DNA from: Heliopora coerulea
Taxonomy: Eukaryota; Cnidaria; Anthozoa; Scleralcyonacea; Helioporidae
Reading direction: 5' to 3'
Length of the DNA: 64,000 bases
Assembly: GCA_030142905.1 (NCBI GenBank)
Contig: JASJOG010000117.1
Span: forward strand, 248,001 to 312,000
Positions 12,458 through 21,971 of the stretch are shown piece after piece; position 1 is the stretch's first letter; each line of letters begins with the position of its first letter. The notes under the pieces are model-generated. The model ran no database searches. It was not told where the DNA came from and saw only the letters and a program-made list of their open reading frames with translations. Made by a program: the position numbers and the translations under genes.

Positions 12458-13310
12458 GTGATGTGTGATGTGTTGAAGAAGATGGCGGAGATGAAAGCAG
12501 TTACGCTACTGTTGGTACTATTAAAAGTTGTGATATTCTTGTACTGCATATTTGGTTTTAAAAAGAAATCTTTTGTAAAGGAATCGATTTGTTATTCTCT
12601 ATATCCAGAGGACAAAGTCACATACGAAGATGAATCGTTTATTTATAGCTCTTTATGGGTTTACAAGCAACGTTGTGGATCACGTATGAAGCCGAATGGG
12701 ACTCTCAAGCTATTGGTACTCTTAGCTGGAGACATCGAATCTAATTCAGGTCCTGGCGTTATCTGTACCAGTTGTTCAAACCAAATTAAGCGAAATCAAC
12801 GAAACGGACACTGTCAGAACTGTAAACTTTGTTTTTATGCAAAATGTCTGAAAGATAACTTCAACGACTCTTTAGTTTGTAATACATGCTACATACAACC
12901 GATCGACGACGAGCAGAAGCAACAAAATGGAAATGATTGCTGATGAACTGCGATCATATACTTTAAAAAAAGGGCTAAAGATATTACATCAAAATGTGAA
13001 TAGCCTTCTATCGAAGATCAGCTCGATACGTGTATTGTGTGACAGCCAAAATAAAAAACATTTCCTGTGCGTAACTGAGAGCAAGCTGAATTCATCAATT
13101 CTCGATGCTAAAATTCAGATCAACGGCTACGTTGGCATACGGGACGATCGCAAGTAGGATCACGGGATGGAGTGTTCGTATATATAATCGCGACGACCTA
13201 AATTTTCAACGGAAAACCGATCTTGAGAATCAATCAGTAGAGGCCGTCTAGACTCCGAAACCAAAATTGGGAGGACGTAATACACAACTATTAGTGGGTT
13301 CTTTAAATGT
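12458..13310 (+). pseudogene. CR1/L2-type LINE, 5' part: zinc finger and endonuclease start
   Basis: The first frame (12458-12943) has a hydrophobic N-terminal helix (VTLLLVLLKVVIFLYCIF). It then has LLVLLAGDIESNSGPG, a 2A-like motif in which the usual Asn-Pro-Gly-Pro is Asn-Ser-Gly-Pro, and a PHD-type zinc finger (CTSCSNQIK, then CQNCKLCFYAKCL, then CNTC). The second frame overlaps by 17 nt (12927-13157) and begins the APE endonuclease (LKILHQNVNSLLSKISSIR, then CVTESKLNS with the catalytic Glu). Endonuclease similarity continues in shifted frames to about 13310 (LLVGSL), where it is cut by foreign sequence. The matching reverse transcriptase half lies at 28749-29812. Confidence 0.82.
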
Positions 13311-13325
13311 ACTTTTAAAAAAATC

Positions 13326-13690
13326 TTGTCAATGTTCAACAAAGTGATTCATATCAACGTTTTCACAAGAAACATTATTTGGTGATGAGAGTTCCCTGTC
13401 GGAAGCACCACTATTGGTACTGTATGGTGATGAGCTACTTGGTGCGTGAGGAATTTGTAATCCTTGCACTGGACACTGAGGAATCTGAGAAGTTGCTGGA
13501 TGGACAGGCTGGTAAAAAGGAATCTGCTGTGGTGCAGCATAGTGTGCTTCCACCAACATCTGGGTCATTCCAATCATTGTGTTGGACAGATTAGCAAATA
13601 TGTCTTTGAAGAATTCTCTGTCTTCTTGGTGTTCTTTCTCACGCATTTCTGGGGTTACAACAATACTTGCAAGTGTCTGCTGCAAGCTTT
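13326..13690 (-). pseudogene. Myb/SANT-like transposon gene, 3' part
   Basis: Minus-strand frame with a coiled-coil-like segment (REKEHQEDREFFKDIFANLSN) and a Pro/Gln/Ser-rich tail. It is the 3' end of the gene whose 5' parts are at 27550-27768 and 28148-28486; the Polinton sits between them. At the junction (after collapsing the AGCTTT duplication) the two sides are in different frames, so an indel, or a former intron, is also involved. It closely resembles the layout of the second Harbinger gene at 7435-8548, which suggests that the host was a Harbinger-type element. Confidence 0.7.
13685..13690. repeat. Polinton target-site duplication, left (AGCTTT)
   Basis: AGCTTT directly abuts the left terminus and is repeated at 27550-27555. 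Confidence 0.93.
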
Positions 13691-13877
13691 AGTAGTATAG
13701 AACATGGGGGAACCAGCACACTTTTTACACAGACTTTGGAAACCCACTTACGGCTCAAGAAATTTACCTACAATCTAGTTTTCCTCAAGTTTTGGAATAC
13801 ACCTCATTTTTCCAAAGTTTGTTTGATAATGCGTTGGTACCCCTATGAAGTTAAACCATAATGATTTAAATTTTATC
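13691..13877 (+). repeat. Polinton left terminal inverted repeat
   Basis: Matches the reverse complement of 27363-27549. Similarity fades after CCATAATGA(T/A)TTAAA. The stop codon of the first minus-strand gene lies inside it. Confidence 0.95.
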
Positions 13878-15015
13878 AGAGTCTTCCTCTTTATTTACTT
13901 CATCCTGTTGTTTGGTTTTATGTTCGTATACATGTTGGCGGCAGTTATTCCGATACAATCCCCAAAATGGAATAAATGGGGTGACTTTCTCAACTAATGA
14001 ATAAATATCTCTTTTTAACAATTCATCTTTTTTCAATTCATTTGTTAATTCATTAGGTGACTCAATAGCTTCAAGACCTCCTTTCTGGTTAGATCGTTGT
14101 TTCTAACTTCTTCTTCAATAATCCTATTTGCTTCCTCGTGTTCTGGTTTTAAACGGTTTTCCATACGCATATAGTCTGCTTTTAACGACGCTGCGTCACT
14201 TACACTCTTGTAGAACGATTCTTTCACTGGGTCTTTTTCTCTTAGAGCTTTTAGGCGGTATGTGTTAGCCTGAGTTTCAAATGAATCTATCGTCGCATCT
14301 GATGTACCAATTGGATTTAAAGATACTGCTAATTCTCTTACTTCTTGCTTATCGATGGACATTTTCCTTGCTTCTCGGGTGATTATTGTCTGATATTCAT
14401 CTAATTCAGTCTCAATGTTTTCATTTATGTTTGAAATGATATTGTTGGTTAAATCATCATTTGGTGCCACGCCTTCAGATCTAAGATGTTGTTCTACGAC
14501 ACCCTCTGGAGTGTTATATGCTCATTTATCGCCTCGTTAAGAAGTATCCTGAACCTATTTGTTATGTCACTATATTTTTTGTTTTCACTGTATTTAAATG
14601 TTTTGCTACCATCATTAGACACAACAACTTTTTTACTTTTGTAGTTTATTCCATCAGCTTTTCTTTTTACATTAAATGTTACAACCATTTCTTTCAATAA
14701 ATCCTTTGAAGCTGGATCGTCTTTAACGTAAATATTGATGCCTAGTTTATCTTCGAGGAACTTTTTTCTATCATTAGTGATTGATGTATTTATCACTTTA
14801 TTATCACTAGTTGGATCGGGGGTGTAGCCACTTATATCAACCTTTGTTTCAGTTTCAGAGCCAATACCCTCCATTGTTAGGTTTCTGAGGTTGTCGAGTC
14901 TCCGTTGGAGATCATCGTTATTATTCTTGAAAGTGGTTTCTTCCTCATTGTTTTCCTCCTCTTGTTTTTCACCAAAGTCATCCAATTCATGATATTCAAC
15001 TCCTACTTCAGCCAT
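13866..15015 (-). pseudogene. Polinton protein of unknown function
   Basis: A gene of about 380 codons starts at the ATG at 15015 (MAEVGVEYHELDDFGEKQ). It is readable in three successive frames (15015-14494, then 14470-14045, then to 13866). The N-terminus is acidic. The middle is rich in charged helices (SIDKQEVRELAVSLNP, then LKADYMRMENRLKPEHEE). The C-terminus has a Cys/His-containing WGLYRNNCRQHVYEHKTK stretch. Two frameshifts, near 14490 and 14055, break it. I recognise no domain. Its position next to the terminus, upstream of nothing but the repeat, suggests a conserved Polinton gene; a structural or DNA-binding role would be a guess. Confidence 0.75.
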
Positions 15016-15027
15016 GTTTTGTATATA

Positions 15028-16124
15028 TTACTGAATATTTTGTAAATCACTCTCAGGGATCCAACTATTATGTTTACTATCATAACCTAACCATTTGACA
15101 AGAACCATCTTTTTGCCTTTTCCTTTTTTTTCTTTTTATTATTTTTTCAACTTTATAGACATCGTCCTTTTTATCAAGACCTGACAACTCCTCTTCATAG
15201 AATTTCCCAATAATTGGTTCACCTTCTAGATCCTCTATTTCATAAACTGTTGGGTCACCACGTATAACCTTGACCACTTTGAACAGTTCTTCAGTGAAAT
15301 TGGCTTCATAACCTTTAGTAAAAGTGCTTTTATATTTTGATATTTGGACAGTGTCTCCTACCTTAAATTTAGGTAATGGTGATCCAGCATGGAGATGAAC
15401 ATATAGAGTGGTCCAAACCTAGTCTTCATACTTTTTTTTAACATCCTTTGGTTTCATTAATATGGTGCTGTGCTTACTATTGTTGTAATTATACACCAGT
15501 TGGTCCAAAACATCAATCCATTCATAAGTTCCTTTACTATAGAAGTATTTCCACATAGCAGTTTTAAGAGATCTGCTAAATCTTTCTACAACAGCTGCCT
15601 TTTTATCACTATTAGTAGAGATATACTTATTATGTTTTTCTAATAATGTTTTAACACCAACATTGTAAAACTCCTTTCCACCATCAAATTGAGCTAATTT
15701 AGGATAATCACCGAATCTCTCTTTAAATTGCCTCAATAGTTCTGTAACTTCTTTTGTCATATTATTAGTATCTTTTCTGTAAACAGGAATGGCGAATGCA
15801 TACCTGCTAAGAATTTCAATAGTTGTTAATATCCAGTAATAACCTTTAGTTTTGTTTTTATATGAACCCATATCAACTAGATCCATCTGTATCTGCTCAC
15901 CAAGATAGTTAACTTTAGTTTGTCTAAATTTATGTTTTCTGACTATTAGTTTATATCTGATATATGTGTCTTGCGATCTTAACCAGTCCTTTACCTGTCT
16001 TTTACTGACATTTAAACCATCTTCTAATGCTTTTTGGATAAAATCTTTCTGCAGATTGGTAACCAGTTTTAGGATTGTAGTAAATATCTCTTAATCCTTG
16101 TTCTGATTCAATGTCTTTATCCAT
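15028..16124 (-). pseudogene. Polinton retroviral-type integrase with chromodomain-like tail
   Basis: The start is at the ATG at 16124 (MDKDIESEQGLRDIYYNP). An N-terminal helical segment is followed by the RNase-H-fold core at 15886-15419. The core has catalytic Asp in DLVDMGSYKNK, the second Asp in AQFDGGKEFYN and Glu in VVERFSRSLKTAMWKYF. The tail has an SH3-like part (FKVGDTVQISKYKSTFTKGY) and a chromodomain-like end (DKKDDVYKVEKIIKRKKRK, then SWIPESDL). It would insert the element and generate the 6-bp duplications. Two lesions are seen: a one-base shift near 16050 and an in-frame TAG at 15419-15421. The gene ends 13 bp before the start of the next gene on the same strand. The catalytic triad is intact. 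Confidence 0.93.
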
Positions 16125-16134
16125 ATACCTTACA

Positions 16135-16745
16135 CTACATTATGTATAAGTCTAATAGTACTTTACCAACACTTATTGTTTTCCCATCTTAGTCCTTAAC
16201 ATTGAAATCAATATTATTTATGAATCTATTATCAATTAGCACTCTGGATTCAATATCGAAAAAATGCTGGACGCTGCCTTTTAATGACTGTGTAGTAGTT
16301 ATCGGTAATACTGCTATAACGTCTCTAATCTCACCATTTGTATTTATATTTTCTAAAATTTGGTCAACTTACAGGTGATTTTTATGTATTGTAGCCCATT
16401 ATTAATATTGACTGGATTACCGCTTGTTGTTTTTGTATTTGCATTTATTACTTGGTTTTTGGTAAATCCTAATATGGGCCCTATAGTTTTCATATTTATT
16501 GCATTGTCACTAGCAATAGAGCACGTTCCATCATATTCATTAGCCACCAAAGTAACGTTCCCATAAATCTCAATCTCCTTCTTAAGCATATTAAATGACC
16601 AATAAACTTTCTGTATGGTCTTTTTATTGCCGTTATAGGTTAATTCGTTGTTCTCATCAGTGATATTATTGTAATCCCATAATAATGTAGCCTTCTTGAC
16701 TAACAGATATGGGTTAACATTTTTAATTGAAAATGGTTCTTTCAA
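16135..16745 (-). pseudogene. Polinton protein of unknown function, divergently transcribed
   Basis: The start is at the ATG at 16745 (MKEPFSIKNVNPYLLVKKATLLWDY, shown here in part). About 200 codons. Beta-rich, Asn/Thr-rich composition (KKEIEIYGNVTLVANEYDG, then GLQYIKITCKL) suggests a compact beta-sandwich, possibly a minor structural protein, but this is inference. A shift near 16355 moves the remainder (EIRDVIAVLPITTTQSLKGS, then SVGKVLLDLYI) into another frame, and a TAA interrupts it near 16190. It sits head-to-head with the gene at 16819, sharing a 73-bp AT-rich intergenic region. Confidence 0.7.
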
Positions 16746-16818
16746 GTTAAATTTTTTTTGAGAGTCAGTCTATCAAAACACTAATTCTCTTCATATATAA
16801 AATATTATATATTATATA
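16746..16818. promoter_or_regulatory. Divergent AT-rich promoter region
   Basis: 73 bp between two divergent Polinton genes, ending in ATATTATATATTATATA immediately before the ATG at 16819. Closely similar ATATATTATA blocks precede other plus-strand Polinton genes (near 18285, 20840, 21680 and 23340). Confidence 0.45.
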
Positions 16819-18292
16819 ATGGACGAATTAACTAAAAATACTATGGAAAGAACTATGACAAGGCTATGAAAAATGCTGAAGAAGAGCGCATAAGATTAAG
16901 AAAAAATTTTATTAAAAAGTATCCCAATGCCGATTTAAGTAAATTCGATTTCCAAGTTTATCTTAACCAAGACTGTACTGTTGATTCCACTTCTATATAC
17001 TTTAAGAACTCAGATGTGTTAAGCACAGACATTGCAAGTGACACATTCCTTAATGACAAAACAATGACAAGATATCTTTACTCTAAAACCAGTAGGAGTG
17101 GTTTCCCCAAAAATGGACAATTGGTGGAAAAGTTCAGGAATTACCAAAAGGCAGGAGACATGTTGGTTTTTATGGAAAAGAATACTACTGGGATAATTTC
17201 CCTGTTGATTATATTTTACCTTACTCCATAAATGTATTCAAAGTATATGTCAACAAGACAGACTATTTCATGAGTAATCTACCTCCTCTTAATATAACCA
17301 CCAAAAATTCAGCCAAGTGGGATCTCAAAGAACCGTATTTTCAGTCTATCGTTGGAACTTGGATAGTAACATATGCTTCAGGAATATCTATAGAACATTT
17401 GACTTTTAATGATACTGTTCCGAAACAGATAACATCGCTTATGATGTTTCATTTATACTTCACAGTTAGAAGAATAATGCAAAAATTAAAAACAACGCCA
17501 GAAATCAAAATCAAGATCCTAATGAATAAATATAATGCCAATTTTCTAAAAGATCACACACCCAAGTGGACATGGCAAGAAATGACAGGTTTTAGGAATG
17601 AACATTTAGGACAGGATGTTGTAGGGTTCAGTAGAAATCAAAAACCATATTGACCCGGTGTTGTTCTTATTCGTTATGTTCAAAACGACTATAAAAAATT
17701 CATACCAAAGATTTCTGATGGTTTAACAATAAAAGGTATCGAACAACTTAATCGATTGAGGCGTATATTTACAGTTTACTAGGGGTACGGGCAAAAACAA
17801 GACAGAGTATTTATGGCAATAGAGCATCATCATCAGAAACACAAAATGTGTTTCGTAGGAATGTAGAAGATAGTATTATTAATTATGATACAAGTGTTTG
17901 GATAAACGATATGAATACGGCAGTTTCTGACCCTAATGTTATTCTTAATCTTGTTGTCAGTCCATCTTTATGGTTATTACCTTATAGTGTGGTTATTCTT
18001 AAGAATCCTATTGGTGGATATAATAACAAATTGCGAATAGCTAGCGAAAACACGAGATTTGGTTTTAACCCCAAAATTAATTTTGTGGGTGGAAAAAACG
18101 AACCTGTTAAACAAAATTCACCATCGGGATAAACCAAAATTACATTTCAATACTCTGAATAATACTGTTGTTAAAAAAGAAGAAAAACCAAAGAGTCGTC
18201 TCATTAAAAATGATGAGCATAACACTGATTTAATAGCAACATTCGCTGTGACAGGAATAACCACATATTTAATAACAAAATATATCATATAA
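16819..18292 (+). pseudogene. Polinton protein of unknown function with C-terminal membrane anchor
   Basis: About 490 codons start at the ATG at 16819 (MDELTKNTMERTMTR). It is spread over several frames: 16866-17231, 17270-17653, 17848-18132 and 18059-18292. Recognisable stretches are FIKKYPNADLSKFDFQVYLN, YLYSKTSRSGFPKNGQLVEK and GTWIVTYASGISIEHLTFND. There is also a basic linker KKEEKPKSRLIKND and a terminal hydrophobic segment LIATFAVTGITTYLITKYII. At least five shifts or stops break it. It is the longest gene after the polymerase and so a candidate for a structural protein. I cannot identify a jelly-roll capsid signature, so this stays open. Confidence 0.72.
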
Positions 18293-18300
18293 TATAATAA

Positions 18301-19266
18301 ATGAGTTTATTTTATGGCTATAAAGATAAAACAAAAAATGAAATAGATGAATTGAAATCTGATGTCGATGAAAAACTCTCTCTATCAGGAGGAAAAATGA
18401 AAGGTGATATGAATATGTCTCTATGGAGAATTAAAAACATCCCCGCACCTACATATGATTATGATGCTATTTCAAAAGCCGTTTTAGAACAAACATACTT
18501 TTCAAAGTGTCTCAAAATAAGTGATTATAGAGTAAATCTCAGTGAAACATTGTTCTGGGAATACTATATGAAGTATGCTTCAAGTACTTATGGATTTGAC
18601 CGAGGTTCTAATAATAGTGAATTAGTATACAACTCTACAACTAGAAAAGTTTCTAAAGCTATTGATCAAACTCTATAAGAAAATGATGCTGTTCAAAACA
18701 CCCCCTGTTTTCAACCTATTATGTGTACAAAAAGTGAAAAAGTAGGTAACAGATATTTCTTAAAGTTTAATGGGGGACAAGAAATGGTAAGTGATATCAA
18801 TTTGAATGCTGTAAGTGGAGAGAATGATATAATAAATGTTTTCATCTTATACAGAATAAAAGCATATGACGCGAATAATTACTGGACTCGTAACGGCTTA
18901 TTTCGACACGATGATCGCGGTCATGATAAGTTTGCTAGTTTTAGTCCTAATGGAGATTTGGTTGTCTCTGGTGCAACAAATAATTACATTATCATTAGTA
19001 GTAATCCTATTCAAACTAAACAACCAATAGCTCCATTTAAAACAAAGGCAAATGCAGGAGAAACAAATAAATAGATATGTTTATCAATACATTGGGACAA
19101 CTACACAACACCAGCAGCTGGAGCTAGCAAGGTATATTGTAATGGACAAAAGCTTACAGATTTTCAAAGCAGAAGTTCAGTTGGTTCAACCAACTTTGCT
19201 GCATATAAAGGAAGATTAATAAATGAGAAAGACATTTTACTTCATCATTACGTACTCTGTAATTGA
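18301..19266 (+). pseudogene. Phage-tail-fibre-like, LamG-like attachment protein
   Basis: One frame from the ATG at 18301 with two in-frame stops (TAA 18676-18678, TAG 19072-19074). Near residue 20-60 the segment ELKSDVDEKLSLSGGKMKGDMNM and then IKNIPAPTYDYDAISKAVLE matches the LSGGxMxGxLxM-xIxNLxxPTxxxDAxxKxYVD pattern of bacteriophage tail fibres. The C-terminal half (KVGNRYFLKFNGGQEMVSDI, then NYWTRNGLFRH, then KFASFSPNGDLVVSGATNNY, then IHWDNYTTPAAGASKVYCNG) reads as a concanavalin/laminin-G-type beta-sandwich, a fold often used for receptor binding. Function by analogy would be a virion surface fibre. It follows the previous gene by 8 bp. Confidence 0.75.
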
Positions 19267-19318
19267 TTTAATATTGATAAAGTTGATTTTGAAATTTAAT
19301 GTAGTTATATCTATATAT

Positions 19319-19766
19319 GAGAAAGTCTATTGATTTTAATCATTTTAGTGATAAGTTAACGAGTGAGGAAGTTAGTAAACTGAAAAGATGGTATGAGTGT
19401 TATCATAAACTGTATACATGTTATACAGTTTATGATAAAACTTAAGTTAGTGTTGGATTGACAGCATTCGGTGCAATATTATCTCCACTTACAAATTTAG
19501 CAACATTATCTATTTCAGGTGGCGAAATGTTGATTCAAGGTTACATATCAAACAGTAATATCCAAAGAACAATGGAAACATGTAGGTTTGCTTATACATG
19601 TTATGTAAAAGTACTTACACAATTAAAATCATACTTAAGGGGTATGCCTTATGATGAAGTAGTGTTGCTCAGTGACTTAAAAGTATTAGATGATATTGTT
19701 ACTGACTTATGCCCTCCCATAAATGGCAACTCTAAAAAATATGATAAGATATATGGTAATATATAA
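19319..19766 (+). pseudogene. Polinton small membrane protein with two hydrophobic helices
   Basis: The start is at the ATG at 19319 (MRKSIDFNHFSDKLTSEEVS). A polar helix is followed by a hydrophobic segment (VGLTAFGAILSPLTNLATLS and GGEMLIQGYI). A conserved-looking end follows (RFAYTCYVKVLTQLKSYLRG, then VLDDIVTDLCPPI). A frame change at about 19440 coincides with a perfect 16-bp inverted repeat at 19401-19437. The layout, with a hydrophobic hairpin followed by an amphipathic helix, resembles small predicted pore or SLATT-like membrane proteins, but I cannot assign a family. Confidence 0.65.
19401..19437. repeat. Perfect 16-bp inverted repeat inside a coding region
   Basis: TATCATAAACTGTATA, a 5-nt loop, then its exact reverse complement. 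It sits at the frameshift in the gene at 19319-19766, which suggests a templated snap-back mutation rather than a conserved signal. Confidence 0.9.
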
Positions 19767-19915
19767 TGATGGACAATGTAAAAAATTTACTTAAGAAAGT
19801 CAGAGATTTCATACGTTGTTGTAAAAAGACAACTGAAAAAATAGATAGTATACTAGAAGATATCGATGATTTGCAATTGTATGATGAACCAACCTTTACC
19901 ACAGCTGACAGATAA
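19766..19915 (+). CDS. Small Polinton ORF, 49 residues
   Basis: The ATG overlaps the stop of the previous gene (TAATG), a tight coupling typical of compact viral gene blocks. The product (MMDNVKNLLKKVRDFIRCCK, then KIDSILEDIDDLQLYDEP) is a basic amphipathic helix followed by an acidic tail. No family recognised. The frame ends where a short repeat array begins, so the 3' end may be altered. Confidence 0.5.
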   Translation: MMDNVKNLLKKVRDFIRCCKKTTEKIDSILEDIDDLQLYDEPTFTTADR

Positions 19916-19986
19916 CTGGTAGATGACTGGTAGATGATTTTACAGATGACTGGTAGAGGACTGGTAGATAATCTTGTAGATGATAT
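19911..19986. repeat. Short degenerate minisatellite
   Basis: Five imperfect copies of GA(T/C)TGGTAGA(T/G)GA in ~75 bp. It separates two small Polinton genes and probably expanded within coding sequence. Confidence 0.8.
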
Positions 19987-20759
19987 ATGAATAAAATATA
20001 CAGTAATATGTACGTAAGTGAAGAAATACCTAAAATAACATAAGAGAAAAAGGAAAAAGTCCCTAAGAGGGTAGAAGCTGGCAAGAGATTGGCTGCTATA
20101 TCTAAAGCTGCAAAAGAGGAAAAAATGCGTGATAAAATAGAGTCTGAAAACAAACATGAAAATGGTAGTATTTTCTACAAAATAAAACAAATTCCGAAAA
20201 TAGACATCTTGTGTTCTTGATATTCAAGTTAAAAAACAAGAGTGTACAGACAGAGTCGGTGATATTTACAAGCTTTAAGACCACTGTTGGTCTTAAAGCT
20301 TGTAAAAAACTGTCACTGTTCTAGAGCCATTAGACCATCACATTGGCTTACACCATCCTGTAATTGTATACTTCCGCTGCGTCTGTAAATAGCTATACAT
20401 ATAGATCACCGCTTGCTTGTAGTCTCATTGGTTTGACAATGTCTTTGGAATAAAGACGAAATATCACCGACTCTGTCTGTACACTCTTGTTTTTTAACTT
20501 GAATATCAAGAACACAAGATGTCTATTTTCGGAATTTGTTTTATTTTGTATTTTCTTAAGTAGTATTTTCTATAACATCAATTATGGATTAGTGTTTGGT
20601 ATATTAGGAACAACCGCTGCCATTGGATCATTCTACTACACAATAAAAGAGTACAAACTGGAGAGTAAAAGTATTGATAAAAATAGAGAGGATACAGAGG
20701 ATAATCACGTTGAAATTAAACATAAACCACCAAAAAATACCCTTATTCACTTTAATTAA
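19987..20759 (+). pseudogene. Polinton basic protein with membrane segment, split by a retroposon
   Basis: The start is at the ATG at 19987. The first part is strongly basic and helical (KEKVPKRVEAGKRLAAISKA), with an in-frame TAA at 20041. The second part, after the inserted palindrome (20178-20559), has a hydrophobic helix (YGLVFGILGTTAAIGSFYYT) and a charged tail ending IKHKPPKNTLIHFN. The GKRLAAISKxAKE-type basic segment followed by one membrane helix is a layout I associate with small conserved Polinton proteins. The 13-bp duplications around the insert mark the exact break. Two lesions: the stop and the insert. Confidence 0.68.
20165..20572. mobile_element. Palindromic retroposon in the Polinton, 13-bp duplications
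   Basis: The insert body at 20178-20559 is flanked by GTAGTATTTTCTA at 20165-20177 and 20560-20572. Its outer ~95 bp on each side are inverted copies of each other (20178-20272 and about 20458-20548). A second small hairpin (ACAAGCTTTAAGACCA...TGGTCTTAAAGCTTGT) lies at 20268-20309. The middle holds about 150 bp of single-copy sequence ending GGAATAAAGACGAAATATCACC. The long duplication of non-fixed length points to target-primed retroposition rather than a DNA transposase. It carries no coding region; a reading frame that appears to run out of the right arm is a by-product. Confidence 0.85.
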
Positions 20760-20874
20760 TAGTTGAGATAAAGGGACTTTCAAATACCCGGTAAATGGCC
20801 TTAAGGTGCGTCAAAGTGTGTTCGTCTGTTGAATTAAAAAATATATAAGGATATATTATATAAAAGTGTATAAT
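20760..20874. promoter_or_regulatory. AT-rich upstream region of the BRO-N gene
   Basis: The intergenic stretch includes ATATATAAGGATATATTATATAAAAG at 20840-20865, a TATA-like block just upstream of the ATG at 20875. It is similar to the blocks before other Polinton plus-strand genes. Confidence 0.4.
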
Positions 20875-21679
20875 ATGTCACTAATATTCAAGAAATTTGA
20901 GAATAAGGAACTAAATGTTTCAATCGATACTCATATAGATGCCAAACATAATTCTTGGTTCAAAGGTAAAGATGTTGCCACTATCTTGGGATATAAAGAC
21001 AAAGGTCAGGCAATCAGAATAAATGTTGATGAAGAAGACAAGAAAAGCTTACCAGTACGCCATACGGATCAGGTGTATTGGTATACTTTTATCAATGAAA
21101 GCGGACTTTATTCATTAATATTAAAGTCAAAGCTTCCAGAAGCAAAGAAATCTAAAAGATGGGTAACAAGTGAAGTTCTGCCATCCATAAGAAAGTATGG
21201 GCATTACAGAATGTTCAATAACCCTAATACATTGGCATTCAAAAATAGAAGATGAGTATGACCTACATACTAAAGTGATTCAATTCATTAGGCGATTTTA
21301 TCCAGAAACTCTAATGACTGCTGGACTTGGAGAAAATCAAGACACAAAAGACAAGCGCATAAAGTCATTCAAAAAGGGATATATGAAAGGTCAACCAGAT
21401 CTAATTATACATAATCTTCATAACCATTATAATGGACTATGCATAGAGTTCAAAACTCCTCAGTCTAATGGTGTTTTATCAGAACAGCAGAAAGAACTGA
21501 TAGAAAAATATAAAGATAATAGTTATAAATGCATAATATCCAATGACTATAATCTAATAACCAAGGAAATAAACGATTACATGTATGATGTTCGCATTAA
21601 ATGTAAATACTGTAAACGGAAATTCAAATCTCGAAAAACACTAAAACGACACGAAAAATATTTCCACAGAATCAAATGA
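20875..21679 (+). pseudogene. BRO-N / VRR-NUC nuclease / C2H2 finger fusion
   Basis: The start is at the ATG at 20875. Residues ~1-115 are a BRO-N domain (NSWFKGKDVATILGYKDKGQ, then INESGLYSLILKSKLPEAK, then WVTSEVLPSIRKYGHY), a DNA-binding module of large DNA viruses and phages. The second part, ~130-230, fits a VRR-NUC type PD-(D/E)xK nuclease (YMKGQPDLII with the catalytic Asp, then CIEFKTPQSNGVLSEQQKEL with Glu-x-Lys). The C-terminus has one zinc finger (CKYCKRKFKSRKTLKRHEKYFH, C-x2-C...H). The two main parts are in different frames; the switch lies in a run of A bases around 21241-21246. Likely role is DNA processing during replication or resolution. Confidence 0.85.
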
Positions 21680-21710
21680 AATATATTGTATTATATATTA
21701 TACATACACG

Positions 21711-21947
21711 ATGAGTACAGTCACTAACAAAGAATTGATGAATGAATTATATGACTCGGCTCTAGTAACCGCCGGAGTTGTAGGTCTTTCAATGGTGTCC
21801 AAAAAGGTTCTCGAGGAAAAGCTCACTGACGCATCGTCTCTAAAGGATCCAGTTAAGTTAGCAGTTGCTGTTGCAGCTAGTACTATGCTTGTAAAGTGGG
21901 CACAAGATAAGAAGTATATTCCAACAAATCCATTTTCTAAGAACTAA
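21711..21947 (+). CDS. Polinton small membrane protein, 78 residues
   Basis: Intact frame from the ATG at 21711, preceded by the TATA-like block ATTATATATTATAC. The product has two hydrophobic segments (ALVTAGVVGLSMVSKKVL and VKLAVAVAASTMLVKWAQ) and ends YIPTNPFSKN. No family name. One of the few undamaged genes of the element. It abuts the next gene directly, with no gap between stop and the next frame. Confidence 0.7.
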   Translation: MSTVTNKELMNELYDSALVTAGVVGLSMVSKKVLEEKLTDASSLKDPVKLAVAVAASTMLVKWAQDKKYIPTNPFSKN

Positions 21948-21971
21948 ATGTATATTAATGTATATAGAATA

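Noticed and set aside
19732..20284. Long minus-strand ORFs in the Polinton
   Set aside because: Phe/Ser/Tyr-rich low-information frames opposite AT-rich plus-strand genes; no domain. Shadows.
20487..20759. ORF apparently starting in the right arm of the palindrome
   Set aside because: The first ~25 codons are read out of the inserted arm; the real protein part begins after the 13-bp duplication and belongs to the gene started at 19987.
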